A stretch of 64,000 nt of DNA, taken from NCBI GenBank assembly GCA_002786025.1, contig NHNW01000072.1:2176-66175 (forward strand), written 5' to 3'. This DNA is from Zasmidium citrigriseum. Taxonomy: Eukaryota; Ascomycota; Dothideomycetes; Mycosphaerellales; Mycosphaerellaceae. The position numbers and the translations under genes are program-made. How positions within the stretch are numbered: position 1 is the stretch's first letter; each line of letters begins with the position of its first letter. Below, one piece after another: positions 11,640 to 25,849 of the stretch. The notes below the pieces were generated by a model. The model was not told the DNA's origin, searched no databases, and saw nothing but the letters and a program-made list of their open reading frames with translations.

Positions 11640-12840
11640 CTATTAGTACTTAATAGGTTACTATAATAGTATTCTCGTCTAAACTCCTAGCTAGGCTATA
11701 TACTTCGAAAAGGTTATATTAGCGTATTATAGCTATAGCGCGTAGTATCCTTATTAGAACTCCTAGCTAGGCTATCGTATCTTCGTCGGAACTTCTAGCT
11801 AGGCTATTATATCCTCGTCTAAACTCCTAGCTAGGCTATTATATTCTCGTCTAAACTCCTAGCTAGGCTAGGCTATAGTATTTTCGTTAGAACTCCTAGC
11901 TAGGCTAGGCTATAGTATTTTCGTTAGAACTCCTAGCTAGGCTATAGTATCCTTATCTAAACTCCTAGCTAGGCTATAGTATTTTCGTTAGGACTCCTAG
12001 CCTAGCTAGGCTATAGTAACCTTATCTAAACTCCTAGCTAGGCTATATACCTCGAAGAGGTTATATTAGCGCCTTATAGCTATAGCGGCCCTCCGACTAT
12101 TATAACTACTATATATTAAACTATCCGTTATATTAATATACGCGCGAAGGTATAGTACTATTAGGAGCTAAGTATTTCTAAGTAGGGTAATATTAGGAGG
12201 TAAAAGCGAGGATATAGTAGACTATACTATAGCTAGAGTCGAATCGTATTAAGAGGAAAGAGTACGCGCTTAATACTAAGGCCTAGATACGTAATAGTAG
12301 TAGCGTTAGGTAAGTAAGGCGAGAGTAAGAGAGAAGGTAGAGAATTATATCTCTATACCTTACGCTAGACTTAGATATATCTAGGTCTTAACTCGGCTAG
12401 CCTTAGCTATATCTTAGCCGTCCTATAACTTCTAGGTATTTTTTTAGATTTATACGAAAGCCTATACTAACGGCTTTCTAACGAGCTACTAACTATCCGA
12501 TTCTACTTAGTATATAATAAGATATACACCCTAGCGGCCGCCTCGCTATCGCCTACTATATCTCGGCTATCCTATAACTTCGGCGTCTTCTCTTAGGTAC
12601 GTATAGGAGCTCTATCTCTATCGTATTACCGTTATCTTCGACTATATCTTCGTCTATCGCCCTACCTTCTAGTATATCGCTACTTCTAATATCGCTATCT
12701 ATACTATCGGCTTTAACCGCTAAACCTATTAAGCCCTAGGAGCTTAAAGTAACTTAAGTACTTCCGCGTCTCTTCTCCCCTTTAATTCTCTAGTTCCTTA
12801 CTATATAGTATACCTCTAGGCTACCTTTCTTACTATCTAT
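11640..12840 (+). repeat. Large direct duplication, copy 2
   Basis: Second copy of the 9840-11150 segment, same orientation. It includes its own 34-bp minisatellite (about 11740-12040), one 148-bp unit (12415-12560) and the conserved tail at 12570-12840. Between the minisatellite and the 148-bp unit it also carries about 200 bp, near 12060-12220, that match about 9170-9340. The ancestral arrangement was therefore longer and has been shuffled. Confidence 0.75.
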
Positions 12841-13779
12841 TACTTTTAATACCTACCTCTATATATTAATTTAGTTCCTTAAACGCTCTTTATCTTTCGG
12901 CCTCGCTAAAGTTCCGTTTACTTTATATAAATTAAGCTACTCGATCTAAGTATTAGCCTAAAACTATAACTTTCTAAAGGCTTTATTAATACGGCTATTA
13001 TATTTATAGTTATACTTTCTAGCCCCTTAGATACTCTCTAGCCTATAAGAAATATTAAAGATCTTAGGCTTATTAACTAGAGTATTTATAGCTTAAAGTA
13101 AGGAAGGCGGTAGTATATTATTAGGTATCGAGAACTAAACTTTAATAGCTAATTCCTTAAAGTAGCGCCTAAGAACTAGGAAAATATAGGACCTCTAGCT
13201 TCGCCTTTTTATTACTTACGTCGCCTATATAATACTATAGGCTATAAGATTTAAATATACTTAGGAGTCTATATTCTCTAGGATTTACTCTTACCTTTAT
13301 AATACTATTACTACTTTTCTTAGGATTAGAAGTAAACGCCTTCCTATAGATATAGATACGCGTTATATATAGCTATCTATTATTAGGATCGTCGTCTAAT
13401 ACTTAATCTAAGTTTATAAAGCGAAGGCGAATTAAGCTAATAACTATAATATCTATTACGGCTTATTTATTCGGGTCTACTCGAGTAAGGCGGATAGTAT
13501 CGCCTACTATAATAAGTTCTAATCCGAGATATACTTCTCGGACGAAAAGTATCGCTACTAGCTAGATACTTTTAAGGCTATACCTCCTAACGAGATAGGA
13601 TAGGCTTATAATAGTAAGCGCGTACTTAAGTATAGGATACTAATCCGCCTCTAAAACTCCCTAAATATACTCCTACTAGCGTAGAAAGGTAGAGATAGTA
13701 TAGAGAGGCTCGTACTAGTACCGCGAAATATAGCGCGTCTCTATAACTCGCTAACGACGCTATTACCTACTTCTTAGTT

Positions 13780-14460
13780 ATAAGGTAGCGGCGTAGCTTA
13801 TAGAAGGATAGAAGGTAGTAGTAGGGCGCTAGGGACCTACTTCTTAAGCGTAGTATAGTAGCGTAGCTTATAGGAAAATAGAAGGTAGTAGTAGAGCGTA
13901 GAGAGGTATATACTTTAGCTACGTAGTATAGCGCTTATTACTATACGATAGTATAAAGAGGTATATACTTATACTACGTTATATCGCGCTTCTCTAGGGG
14001 GTAAGGTCTCTTAATTCTAGCGATATACCCTACTCTATAGAGCGCTACTTCGGCTCTATACTTTAGTTTACTTCTACCTCTTTCTACTCTATACCTATAT
14101 ACTATATTTATTACTAACGCCGTCGCCTACTTCTAGGCTACGGCGTAGCTATATAGTTTATAGGAAAATAGAAGGTAGTAGTAGAGCGCTAGCGACCTAC
14201 CCCTTCTTTACCTACGCTCGAGAGTATAGAGTAGTATATATTTATACTATATAGTATAGCGCTTATTATAGCTTAAGGGCGTAAAGAGATATATACTTAT
14301 ACTACGTAGTATTACGCTTATCTAGGAGTCGCTAATAGCGCTATTAGCTACTTCTTAGGCGTAAGGTAGCTATATAGTTTATAGGAAAATAAAAGGTAGT
14401 AGTAGAGCGCTAGTAACCTACTCTTTCTTTAACTACGCGTAGTAGCGTAAAGAGGTAGAT
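13780..14460 (+). repeat. Higher-order tandem repeat (about 70- and 150-bp modules)
   Basis: A module containing GGAAAATAGAAGGTAGTAGT, AGGGCGCTAG-GACCTACT recurs near 13800, 13865, 14160 and 14385. It alternates with a module of ATATACTTATACTACG-TA and GCGCTTATTA. The copies are separated by indels. The neighbouring 14560-14815 minisatellite follows after a short gap. Confidence 0.65.
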
Positions 14461-14559
14461 ACCTATAAAGAGAGCTCGTATATAGACGTTAGCGGACACT
14501 AGTAGGGTTTTATCGTCTATAGGCGACGATAGTAGTATATTTATAGTTATTCGTAGTAT

Positions 14560-14815
14560 AGAGTTATAGGTAGCTTATAGTATATATATAACGATAGTAG
14601 CGTATTTATAATTACTCGTAGTATAGAGTTATAGGTAGTTTATAATTACTTAGGGTATAGAGTTATAGGTAGTTTATAAGAGTTTATAGTATAGAGTTAT
14701 AGGTAGTTTATAAGTACTTATAGTATAGAGTTATAGGTAGTTTACGAGTACTTATAATATAGAGTTATAGGTAGTTTATAAGTATTCGTAGTATATAGTT
14801 ATAGGTAGCTTACGC
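14560..14815 (+). repeat. Minisatellite, about 34-bp units, about seven copies
   Basis: Units of the form TATAGAGTTATAGGTAGTTT followed by ATAAGTACTTATAG, with single-base transitions and some length variation. The array is AT-rich and without coding potential. Confidence 0.7.
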
Positions 14816-17800
14816 TAGCGTTAGCGAAAAAGCTAGGTTATAAAGGGGGTATTCCTACCTCGCTATACTACTTCTATCTTAATAGTTAGATCTCTAGTAG
14901 GAGGATAAGGTTAAGCCCTTCCTCTACTTAGCTCGCTTTATATAGGTTAAGTAGCTTCGTACGCTCTTATACTAGAGGGCTTCTTCTTCTTCCCTACCTT
15001 CGCTTACTTCTCCTTATATACTTACTAGGTAGCGCTATACTTCTTAGCTTTCTTATCTCGCTTATTACTCGAATACTTCCTAAGCTAGTAGGTAATACTA
15101 AGGACGAGTATTATAAACGAGAAGAGCGAGCCTCTCCTTCCCTTCTTACGTAGTATTAACTAGGCTATCTTTTCGTTCTATAAGGGCTTATACTTTATAT
15201 AGGGATAGTTATAGGAAGTATAAGCTAGCGGCGTCGAGTCGGAGGTATTTATTATAATATTAGTATTATTATTAGTATTTATACCTTAAGGCTTATTAAA
15301 GAGATTATTAGATATTAAGAGGTAGTCTATACGTTATATATAACTAGGGCGGACTATTTAGTCTAGTTTCCTCTTACCCCTTTCTATTTACTACCTAATA
15401 CTATTCTTAGAGCTAGCTTACTAGAGTCCTTTAAGTAGTTAGTAGTAAATATCTAGTATACTTTCTTCGTCGGTATACTTTATATAGTTCCGTATAGGAC
15501 TATTATAGAGACCTAATATTATATACTAGTAGTTTATACTAGGTAGGTATTTAAGAACTATATAATTATAGGAGAAGACGAAATAATCCGCCTTTAGATC
15601 TCTAGTTTAGGTAGGATCTAGAAATATATAGAGAGGAGGTTTATCTTACGGATCGCCGTACCTCTTATATAAGCTATTATAGGCTATTCTATAATAGGGT
15701 AGATACTAGAAAACCCCGTTTATAGCCTAATATTCGCCTTTAGTCTCGATTATAAGTATCTTCTAGATAAAGTAGTCCTTAAAGTCTAGTATAGAGTTAC
15801 GAGCCTACTAAGAGGTAAGCTTACTTCTAGATCCTATAATAACGGTTAGCTAAATAGTCTAGCGTAGTATCCTTACCTCCTAGGAGTCGCTAAAGAAATT
15901 ATTTTCTACCTTACTCTAAGCTATAGGTTAGCTTAGTATTACTCGTAGAGTATTATTAGCTAGTAGGTCTTCCGATACGGAGGTATATAGCCGCTATTCT
16001 ACGCTTACTTCGCCCTTAATTACGAGATCTAGGCTAGCTCTATTAGCTTAGTAGGTAATAGTCTAATAGTACGTATATCGGATAATTTTAAACGAGAAGG
16101 GTTATATAATTATATAGCTCGGCTTCTCGCTATACTATATATTACTTACGTAATCTAGAATACTACGTATTACTACCTTATTTTCGTAGATAGTAAGACG
16201 AAGCGGTAAGCTAGATTATAGCTCTTACTCGAAAAGGCTAAGGGCTAGCTATACGCTAGTTAGTAGAGGTAACTAGCGATAGTTATATTCCGGATTCCTA
16301 CTATATACGATATAGGTAGTATAGCTATAATCTTAGTATTCTTAAATAGCCTTAGACGTCGATCCTCGTAGGCCCTTATAATAGTATCTTCGTAGGGATC
16401 TAATAGCTTTACCGAGAGTATTAGCTAAAGATATAGAGCTAGGTAAAGAGCTAAATCCGAAGGAAGATATTAGACTAGTCTTAAGCTAAGAATAAATACT
16501 TTTAGGGTCGTATCTAGGCGCTAGCTTTTCTTTAGGACTCTAAGAGATTATCTTATACCCGATAATAAGCGCTAATAGAATTAAAGATCCGATAACGGTT
16601 ATAGATATCGCGTTATCCGCTAGGTCTTAGATATCTATAGGCGATTCTATTATAAACGATATCCTATCGAGTAGGAGACCTTATAACTTTAAAGTCTCTT
16701 TAGATATTAATTACCTCCTAGTATTAGAAATAAAGAATATTCTAGATAGGGTAATATACCCTATAATACTAAACGCCCTATAGTCTTACTCTCTATATAT
16801 ATTCTAAGATAAGTTAACTATACGCGTCTTAAATCTATTATCGTATATATTATTTATAGGAAGAGCCTTTCGTAGATAAGCTATATTAATAGTATCTAAT
16901 ATATACTCGACCTAGTTTTAATACTACTAAGTATACCTATTATCTAGAACTAGGATCGATCCGCTCTCCGACTAGTATATAATTAGCCTAGTATTACCTA
17001 ATCGCTTCTATTAGCGATATTATATTTAGGTAATTTCGTATTATAACTAGTCTACTTCTCTCGTTAGCTTATTAGTATAGAATTACTACCTTACGATACG
17101 GTCGTTAGGTAATAGGAATAATAATACTAGGAAACTCGCTAGCCTCTTAAATTTAGCTATTAACGATACCTATTATAATACTACCTTAGAGATACTAGTA
17201 GCTTTAAGCTTATCTTAGTCGAAATATGCTATATACCTATACTAACGAATATATAGGATATAATAGTCTTTAGTATTAACTAGCGCCCTAACTAATTCGT
17301 AGCTAAGCTCTTAGTATTACTCGAGTATAGTATCCTAGAGGGCGCTCTTAATATTCTCTATAAGAATAATTACTAGCCTCGAAACCTTATAGAAGTCTAG
17401 GATAGCGGTCTATATATCGCTAGATTCTCCGCTATTATATATACCCTTTCTTCTTAAATTTATACTAGAATAGTTAACGTATAATATTCTAGCGATAAGT
17501 ATATTAAGGTCCGTTAGTATAGGGACTTTCGCGCTATAGGCTATAGTAGCGATTAGCTATTCTTTACTCTCGAAGGCGCTAATTAATTCTATAATATCGC
17601 GGAAGATTATAGGTAGGTTAGAGTTCCGCTTAATATAGGCCTACTTAAAGGTAACTAGCTCGGTAGAGAATAGATACTTAACCTAGAAACCTTTAGAGCT
17701 AAGGGAATTCTTAATTATCTTTAGAGCGAGAAGCGGCGACTCTATTCCTAAGTATATTATTATAATATATAGCGGTCTCGACTTCTCTATATATTTAATA

Positions 17801-18714
17801 GCCTTATTAAAGCCTAAGTTAAGGGCTTTCGAAGTTAAGTCTAAGAAGATATCCTAAATATTAGATATTAGTAGAAGTAATAGATCTAGGCCTTAGGTAT
17901 CCTTAGTAGATTTTAGGAGGTTAGATATATTCTTTAAGGAAGACTTTAGCTTACTAGTAGAAGATAGTTTAGCCTTTATAGTAGGCTTTTTAGTCGGCTT
18001 AGTCGGCTTAGGTTTCGACTTCTTTAAAGACGTATTCTTATTAGTCTCGCTAGGCTAGACTAAGCTACTATTATCTATAACGACGTCGGCTTCTTTAGAG
18101 TAGTTATCCGATATAGGCGCTTTATCTATAAAGTCGTAGTCGTTAAAGTATCGAGCCTTAGTAGGCTTCTTTCTCCGAGTTACCTTCTTATCTATAGGCT
18201 TTCTAGAAGGCTTTTAGAAGTCTTTAGAGAGCTTATCTTCCGAAAGATCTAAAGATAACGCTAAGGTTATATACGACCTCCTTATACTAGTAGTTCGCCT
18301 AGAGCGTCCTATAGACGTCGTTATTCTAGGAGAAGTACTAGATATCTATAAAGGCGCTAGTAAGGGCGACTTCGAAAATTACTTAAGGAAGCTAGTCTTA
18401 GAAGTAGGCGGCTTATACTAAGCTACTAGTCCGCGTAGCTTATTCTAGAATTAAGTTAGGCTTAGTTCCCTAAGAAGATACGCTAATTAGGTAATAAAGC
18501 GCTTACGCGCGAAGTCTTCGACTAAAGGGAGCGATAAGCCCTAGCGATAGTAATATTTTCGTAGTTATTACTTAATAGATCGATAATAGGTACTTTCTAC
18601 TTAGCTCGTCCTATAGACTTAGTTCTTATAGTCTTATACTATTAGCTATTATTATTATTATAGACGTCGTCTCGTTTTCGTTTTAATTACGGTACTTAAG
18701 TAGTTACTATTATA

Positions 18715-19205
18715 GTATCTTTATTAGAACTTCTTACTAACCTATAAACCTTAAAGAGGTTACGTTATTATATAATAGCTATCGTAGAAATATATCTCTT
18801 ACTACTAGAGAGTATTAAAGCTATCGATCTATCTATTAGTAGGTATAGCTATAGTAGTATTATAAAAGTCGTAGGTATTAGTTAGTAGAGTAGGGTCGGG
18901 GTCGGAAGGAAGACGTATTATTAGATATACTAGGTTAGGGGTCGAAAGGTAGGTAGGTATATACTAGGGTAATATTCTCGGTATCGTTAGTTACTATTAT
19001 TATATTCTCGTTAGAGCTTCTAGCTAACCTATAGACCTTAAAGAGGTTACGTTATTGTACGATAGCTATTATAGGAATATATCTCTTATAGCTAGAGAGT
19101 AGTAAAGCTATCGATCTATCTATTAGTAGGTATAGCTATAGTAGCGTTATAAAAGTTATAAGTATTAGTTAGTAGAGTAGAGTCGAGGTTAGAAGGAAGA
19201 TATTA
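18715..19205 (+). repeat. Direct duplication of about 200 bp
   Basis: Copies at about 18715-18915 and 19000-19205 share AACCTATA-ACCTTAAAGAGGTTACGTTAT, GCTATCGATCTATCTATTAG and GGTATAGCTATAGTAG. The opening portion also resembles the segment at 9110-9200 and 11660-11740, so it is part of the same dispersed family. Confidence 0.65.
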
Positions 19206-19804
19206 CGTTATTATATAATAGCCGTTATTAGTAATATAGATACGTCGTAAGTCCGCGTAATAGTTTAGCGAGACTAGACCTAGCCTCTAAGGCTTAAAGA
19301 AACTAATATTATACGCCTAGTCGCCTCCTACTATACTAGGCTCTACTTATACTAACTCTACCTACTAAGATATAGTCGGAACCCTAGGATACGATAATAG
19401 TAATACTACTAGGACGAGCGAAGATAAACTTATTTCTAATAATATAATCTATATAGTCCTATACGGTATAGTAGCTAAACTCGCTACTCTAGCCGAAGCC
19501 GAAGTAGCTACTTAAGCCGAATTACTAGATCGAAGTAGGAGAGGAAATATAAATTATACCCGACTAGTCCCTAAGATTATAAAGAAGGCTCTACTCTAGA
19601 AGAGGAAATCGAAGAAGATCCTTACCTCTAATACTACTTATAGCTCTAAGTTAAAGTACGAAATAGTACGTACTAAGATCCGTTAGGATATCGCTAATAT
19701 TACGAAACCGAAGAGAGATATATTTATTACTATATACTAAGAGGTAGATATATCTAAGTCTAGGTAGGCTAAGCCCTAGGCTATATAGGGGCTTCGGTCG
19801 TAGA

Positions 19805-20080
19805 TATCTTAGCCGTCCTACGACTTCTAAGTATTTTTTTAGATCTATACGAAAGCCCGCGCTAACGGCTTTCTAACGAGCCGCTAACTATCCGATTCTA
19901 CTTAGTATATAGCGAGATATACGCCCCGGTAGCTACCTTACTATCGCTCGCTATATCTTAGCTACTCTACGACTTCTAAGTATTTTTAGGGGTTTATATA
20001 AAGGCCTACGTCGACGGCTTTCTAACGAGCCGCTAACTATCCGATTCTACTTAGTATATAGCGAGATATATCTATTATTA
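19805..20080 (+). repeat. 148-bp repeat unit, two further copies
   Basis: Two tandem units starting near 19805 and 19960, matching those at 10574 and 12415: the motifs GACTTCTAAGTATTTTT, GGCTTTCTAACGAGCCGCTA and ATTCTACTTAGTATATAGCG are present in both. The second unit is missing part of the T run (TTTTTAGGGG). Confidence 0.7.
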
Positions 20081-23000
20081 GGTACGTCGCTACCGCTACT
20101 AGTCTCGCCTTTAAAGCGACTTCTAGTAAGTAGTAGCTAGGCTACGTTCGGGCTCGACCTTAATTAGTACGATCTAGCGATATAACTAGAACGTACTCTT
20201 ACTCTCCTCTTAACTTCTAGAGCCTCTTACGTATACTTCGTTAACTCTATACTATAGCCTTCTATCGAAGCGTAGGCTATTAAAAGAGTATATAGGATTA
20301 GGTAAATAAGAAAGGTATATATAGAACCCCTCTTACTCTAGGATACTATTAAAGAGAGAATATTCTAGTAGTCTATATATATTATAGCTAAGGAATACCG
20401 CGTAAAGGTAGTAGAGAATAATAGTAGTATACGAGATATTATCTAGAGCTCTTATACTCTTACTATACTAGGAGAGTAACTAAATACGCTACCGGGTTAG
20501 ATAGCGCTTCTAGAATCGCTATAGTAGCTCTAGGATAGGTTAGGATAGAGGGAATTCTACCTCTCTACTAATTATAATTATAAGCGAAAGCGAACGAGTA
20601 TCGACTCTACTACGTCTCCTAATAATAGTTAGAAGGAAGTTATAGAAGAGAGTATCGAGTATCTAAAGGTCGTTATTAAAAAGTAACGCCTATTATTAGT
20701 TAGTCTCGCCGAAAAGGAAGATATTATAGGCGAGGGAGCTAATAGCGCTTAGCCCTTACTAGATAGTCGACGGCTTAACGTCTAGTCTTTAGAGAGAGAT
20801 AGCCTCGTATTAGTCTTTAAGACTACCTACTTTACGCCCTTTAGGACTTTCTTAGGCTATAGATATTAATAAGTATAAGGCTATCCGTCTTTATAAATTT
20901 CGAATACTATATATATAGCCGCCTAAACTCTATCGCGGTCGCTCTTAGCGATACTTAGTAGATACCCTATATATAATTATAAGAGAGTAGATAGGTACGT
21001 AAAGTAGCTCGATTTTATTAGCTCGCGGAGAGTACTTAAATACGTCTACGATCCTTACGTAGTAGTATATATAGTATATATCGTCGTACTACCTAAAGAG
21101 ACCTAGCTACTACTTCTAGTACCTTAGCTCGGATTTCGCTAAGACTTCCCCTATAAGAGCTCTAGCTATCGTATCCTTATAGCGACGACGACTAAGCCTC
21201 TTACTTAATAATTACGACGATAATAGCGGCGACCGATCGACTTACTCTATAGCGAACGGACCGCCTACGAGTTCTAATAGCCGCTAACGTATAGTAGGAT
21301 ATAGCTCTAAGTATCTATAGTCTCCTATAGGAGCTAATTAATAGGATCTATATCTTTATATATATACCTAGCGCTCCGATTTATATTATAGCGGTTAAGC
21401 GAGTCTCTATAAAGGGTAATAGATAGGCGTTTATACGTAACGATAAGTAGGACGAAAAAGTACTAGATACTCTAACGATATATCTTAACCTACTCCGCTC
21501 CTTCTCTATTATCTACGATAGCCTTTATACCGACTTCTTCTACTCTACCTACTTCTATATTACCTATAATAATAGCCTACTATATAGTCTACCTATCGGC
21601 TAACGCTACTATTAAAAGAGTAAATATTATAGGTAGGGGTATACTTAGGAGATAGAAAGATACTACTCTTAACTTCCGCGTTAGATAGTAGGTAAGATAT
21701 ACTATATAATAATCGAGCTTAAGATAGTAGCGAATAGGCGAACGATAGGTAAGCCGATAGCTTCCCTATAGCTAGATAGAGATAGTAGGCTACTAGAATA
21801 GGCCTAGGTAGTAGATCCTAGCTACGTAAGGTTTAGGATAGGTCGTTAGCTATAGAACCGCCTTATACCTAAAGGGATAGCCTAGCGAGCTATAGCGGAG
21901 GCGGAGGCTAGGCGCGCCTTAGAGGGAGTAGTACTAGCTATCTTCGAAGGCGAGAAGGGGAAGTATAATAGGTTAGAGAAGTTTTTAGAGGTAGTAGGGA
22001 AGCTAGAGCTATACTAGCTTCTAAACTAGTTAAACGGCGAGCCTCTACCTAATAAGGATACTAGGCTATATTATTAGTATAGCTAGGTCCTAGAGAGAGG
22101 TAATAGATACGTCTTAGATATTTTAGATAAGGATTAGGGTCTTAGGGGCTATATATAGTAGGACTATATATATAGGCTAACTTTATAATCTTAAACCGAC
22201 GTTAAGGGCGAACTAGAGGCGAACGGCTTCTCTAATAGTACCTATCTACTAAACCTATTTCTACTATAGTCTAAAGGTCGAGCGAGCTACTACGTATACT
22301 CTACTATCGTTATAATATTCTTAAACTTTAAGTCGAGATTTCCGACTCTCTTCTATATATTTAGCTTCGTCTAGAGCGCCTCGTAGCTAGCTATATCGCT
22401 ATAGCCTAGTCGAACGTCGCCTTAGAGACCTAAGCTTATATTTAAGGACGCTAACTACTTACCCTCTAGTAGCTAGTTACGTATATAGCGCTCTATATAA
22501 GCCTAGAGGCTAATAATATCTATAGTTACCTTAAGTACGACAATATTCGCGCCGCTAATTAGCTAGTTATTATAGGTATATAGGAATACTTTATCTAGAT
22601 CTATATATTAGCTAATCGAGTCGTTAGTATTACTAGGAATAATATTAGACGGAGCTTAACTAATAGGGTCTACTAGCTATATATAGCTATTAAGGCCTAT
22701 ATAGCTAGGAGATAGCGCTTATAAGGGACTATCTTATCTATATTCTTCCTTACTAATCTAGATATAAAGGGAGGAAGTAGAGGACTAGTACGCTTCTATA
22801 AATCGATTTCGAATAGTATATAAACTCTATTTTCGACGCTTAGCGTTTAACTCTACGTCGGTTTACGACTAGGACGCTAAAGAAATAGCGGGGTTACGAA
22901 AGGCCTATAACGATTATAGAGGTTATATTAACGCCGTTATTCTATAGCGTAGAGAGTTTCGTATAGGATAAGCCTAGATATAGGATATACTAGACTTTAA

Positions 23001-23429
23001 GTCGCGAGGCTACGCGCTATATAACTATAAGGTATAAGGACGATAAGGTCCTATAGAATATACGATTAGGTAGTTCTATATCTAGTAACGATACTTAGAT
23101 ATATTTAAGTCTAGCCCTAGTTATTATAAATCTAACGTCTTAGTATAGCTTCGAGGTTATATAGGTACGAGACTTAGACTTATCTAGGTCTAGACCTCGG
23201 CTTATAACCTATACTATAGCGGCTTAACTTCTCTATACTCCCTAAGATACTTCTACTTCCCTATTTCCGCTAATAATATCGATACTACTTAACCTACTCC
23301 TTACGCTTCCTACTAAGCTTTAAGACGAGATCCTTAACGATATTATATACTACGAGCGCTATAGGCTATATAGGAATAACTATAGGTAGATTTAGGCTCG
23401 TAACTAGCGCTAGGTTTACTAGACGAGCG

Positions 23430-23935
23430 GCGAGATAATAGTCCTACTAGGTATCTTTATAATAGACGCTACGATCTATACGTATATAATAAGTCGACGT
23501 ACCGAGGTTTTCTACTACTATCTACTAGGGTTTATCTTAGAGTCTAACTATAAGATATCTACGCTATTATCTAGGTTATAGGTAATCTTTATAGCGACGA
23601 TTCTACTATACGTATAGGTATTTATACTCGATATAAACTATACGAGAGTCCTCTTTACCTTAGACTATATAGAGTAAGAGATAGGTATAGTTATAAGAGA
23701 AGCTATTTACGAGCGCTCTACCTAGTTAAGGAGGATAGGCGCTACGCTTACGTACTACTATAGCTATACCCTCGATATAGATAATAGCCTTCTAACGTAG
23801 GCTAAGGCTAGATTCGAAGAGGTCTTCGAGGAGCTAGAGTAGCGTATTAACTAGCGGATACGGCGTTTTACGAGGACGGCCTTTAAAGGTCTCTATATAT
23901 AGTATATCGAAGTATTTAGCGATAACGATTAAGAA
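23430..23935 (+). pseudogene. RIPed coding remnant, unknown family
   Basis: A single plus-strand frame stays protein-like for about 165 codons with only TAG/TAA interruptions at positions where Gln or Trp would be restored. Readable stretches include 'EVFYYYLLGFILESNYKIS' near 23505-23560 and 'ARFEEVFEELE' near 23810-23845. I cannot assign a family. Both ends are probably longer than stated. Confidence 0.45.
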
Positions 23936-24347
23936 GCGTAGAGGGACTCGAAAACGGCTATAAGGCGGCCTTAAGGATAGTAGTTAGTAGTACTATATAG
24001 GTTAGGGTTCTTTAAGTACTTATTAAACGACCTATTACGCCTACCTAGGCTTAGTATATAACTTTAAGGTATATATTATATTACTATATTAGTACGCTTA
24101 TTACCTTAGGGTCTATTTCTTAGTAAGAGTAGGATAAGCTAACCCTTACCGCTTAAGAGGTTTTAGGTAATCTTATTATTCGCGCCTCGTACGATATACT
24201 TATTAGTACCTACGTCCTAGGTCGTTAGCTTCGAACGTTAACCTACGAATACTTTAGGCTCTCTAGTCTCTAAAGCCTACTAGCGATAAGGTTTAGGCTA
24301 TAGCTTTATATTTATACGAGATTTACTATCTCTTAATTTATATAATA

Positions 24348-24503
24348 GGCTAGTTAGTCTAGTAGTTACGACGTCCTATCTATAAGGCTTTACTAAGTAG
24401 AGGGTCGGGTAACGAATAGATTAGCGGAAGGTCCCTAATCGTAGAGAAGCTTTAGTAGGCTACTAGGCTCTAGGAAGACGTAGGTTTAATTCCTATACTA
24501 GCT
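24348..24503 (+). repeat. tRNA-like relic (possible SINE head or intron-bearing tRNA), RIPed
   Basis: The ends fold like a tRNA. A 7-bp acceptor stem pairs GGCTAGT (24348-24354) with ACTAGCT (24497-24503). Directly inside it is a T arm with stem GTAGG (24480-24484) and CCTAT (24492-24496) around the 7-nt loop TTTAATT, a plausible RIP product of a TTCAANT-type B box. A D-arm-like GTC...GAC lies at 24356-24371. The 156-nt span is too long for an ordinary tRNA; it would need an intron of about 80 nt or more, or this is a tRNA-derived element. A run of nine T at 24531-24539 could be a Pol III terminator. The interior does not fold convincingly by eye. Confidence 0.4.
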
Positions 24504-25849
24504 AGTTATAAAAATTAGTATAACCTATAATTTTTTTTTACTTATCTACCTACCTTAGCGTTTTCTAAGTAAAATTTTATTATTTTTCGAATAATATATC
24601 GTTTAACTATTATTTAAAGGCGTTAAAACGCGTTTAGTTTCGTTTAACGATACGTTTCGATTCCTATACTAGCCTATAGCTATAATATAATTTCTTATTT
24701 TACTTTAAGACCTAACTTAGTTTTAGTAGGGCGTCCCTAATAAGAATTATATTATTTAAAAAACGATATAACGTTCGATCGTTACTTTAAAACGTTTAAA
24801 AACGTTAGGTTTTAGTTATTAATATATAGAGTCGTTCGTTTTCGTTTTAGAGTAGAGGAATAGAGTATAAATATAATACTATATCGTAAAAACGAAGACT
24901 TAGAGTTAGTTTTAAAAGGTTAGTTACTAATAATCTTACTCTAATAATCTTACCCTAAAGGTTACCTAACCCTAAGTATATAGATATATTTTATATAGGT
25001 TTCTAATAATCTTACCTAATATTATTAGACTATATATATAGCCTTAGTATTATAACCTTCTAGGAGATAGCTACGCTACTAGCGGTACGACTTCCCTTCT
25101 ATCTCTAGCTTTATTACTCCTACCTCCTAACTATTTAGTAGTATAAACCCCCTATAAGCTATAGCGATCTACTATAACTCTAACTCTCGGTTATTTACCT
25201 AGTTAAAGAATAGGTAAGTCTTATACGCTTAGCTAAACTACTTCTAGTATATCCTAGTATATTCTAGCTATATTATCTACTTAGGTAAGTATCGTATTTA
25301 GAGTTCGATCGATATACTTTCTATTACTTTAAATACTCTCTACTCGTCTATTATCTATACCTTTCCCTTAAATATTAATCTCTATATAGCTTACGTATAC
25401 TTAGCCTAATATATTAAGAGCGGCTAATAGCGCGGATAGCGGACGAAGCCTTTTCTTTACTAGATAGTATAAATATCTAGAAGCTAGCGGAGACCTTCTT
25501 CGATACGTAAGACGAGTAATACTCGCTCGAAGAAAACTAAGTCTATACCTATATCCTTAAGTAATATCTTATATATATTAGTAGATTAGTATTTATTCTC
25601 GATCGAGACGAGAAGTACTATAGTAGCGTTCTCGCTAACGAGCCTAGCGTAGGAGAGACGCTATAGATAATCGCTTATATAGTAGCGTTATACTTTATAT
25701 AAACTATAAAGAAGGAGTATACTTACCTTAAGCCTACTTAGGTCTTAACTACGACTATAGATAGTACTTTTTAGCGCCTATAGAGTAGTCTTAGTTATAG
25801 CTAGAAGTAAGTATACTTTAGTAGCGATCTATAAGAGGGTCTCGATAGC

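Noticed and set aside
9600..14820. Regularly spaced short repeats resembling a CRISPR array
   Set aside because: Units are degenerate tandem minisatellites without unique spacers, in a fungal genome.
15000..18400. Possible transposase ORF on either strand
   Set aside because: Short coherent stretches exist, but I could not follow one frame or place catalytic residues, so no feature is claimed.
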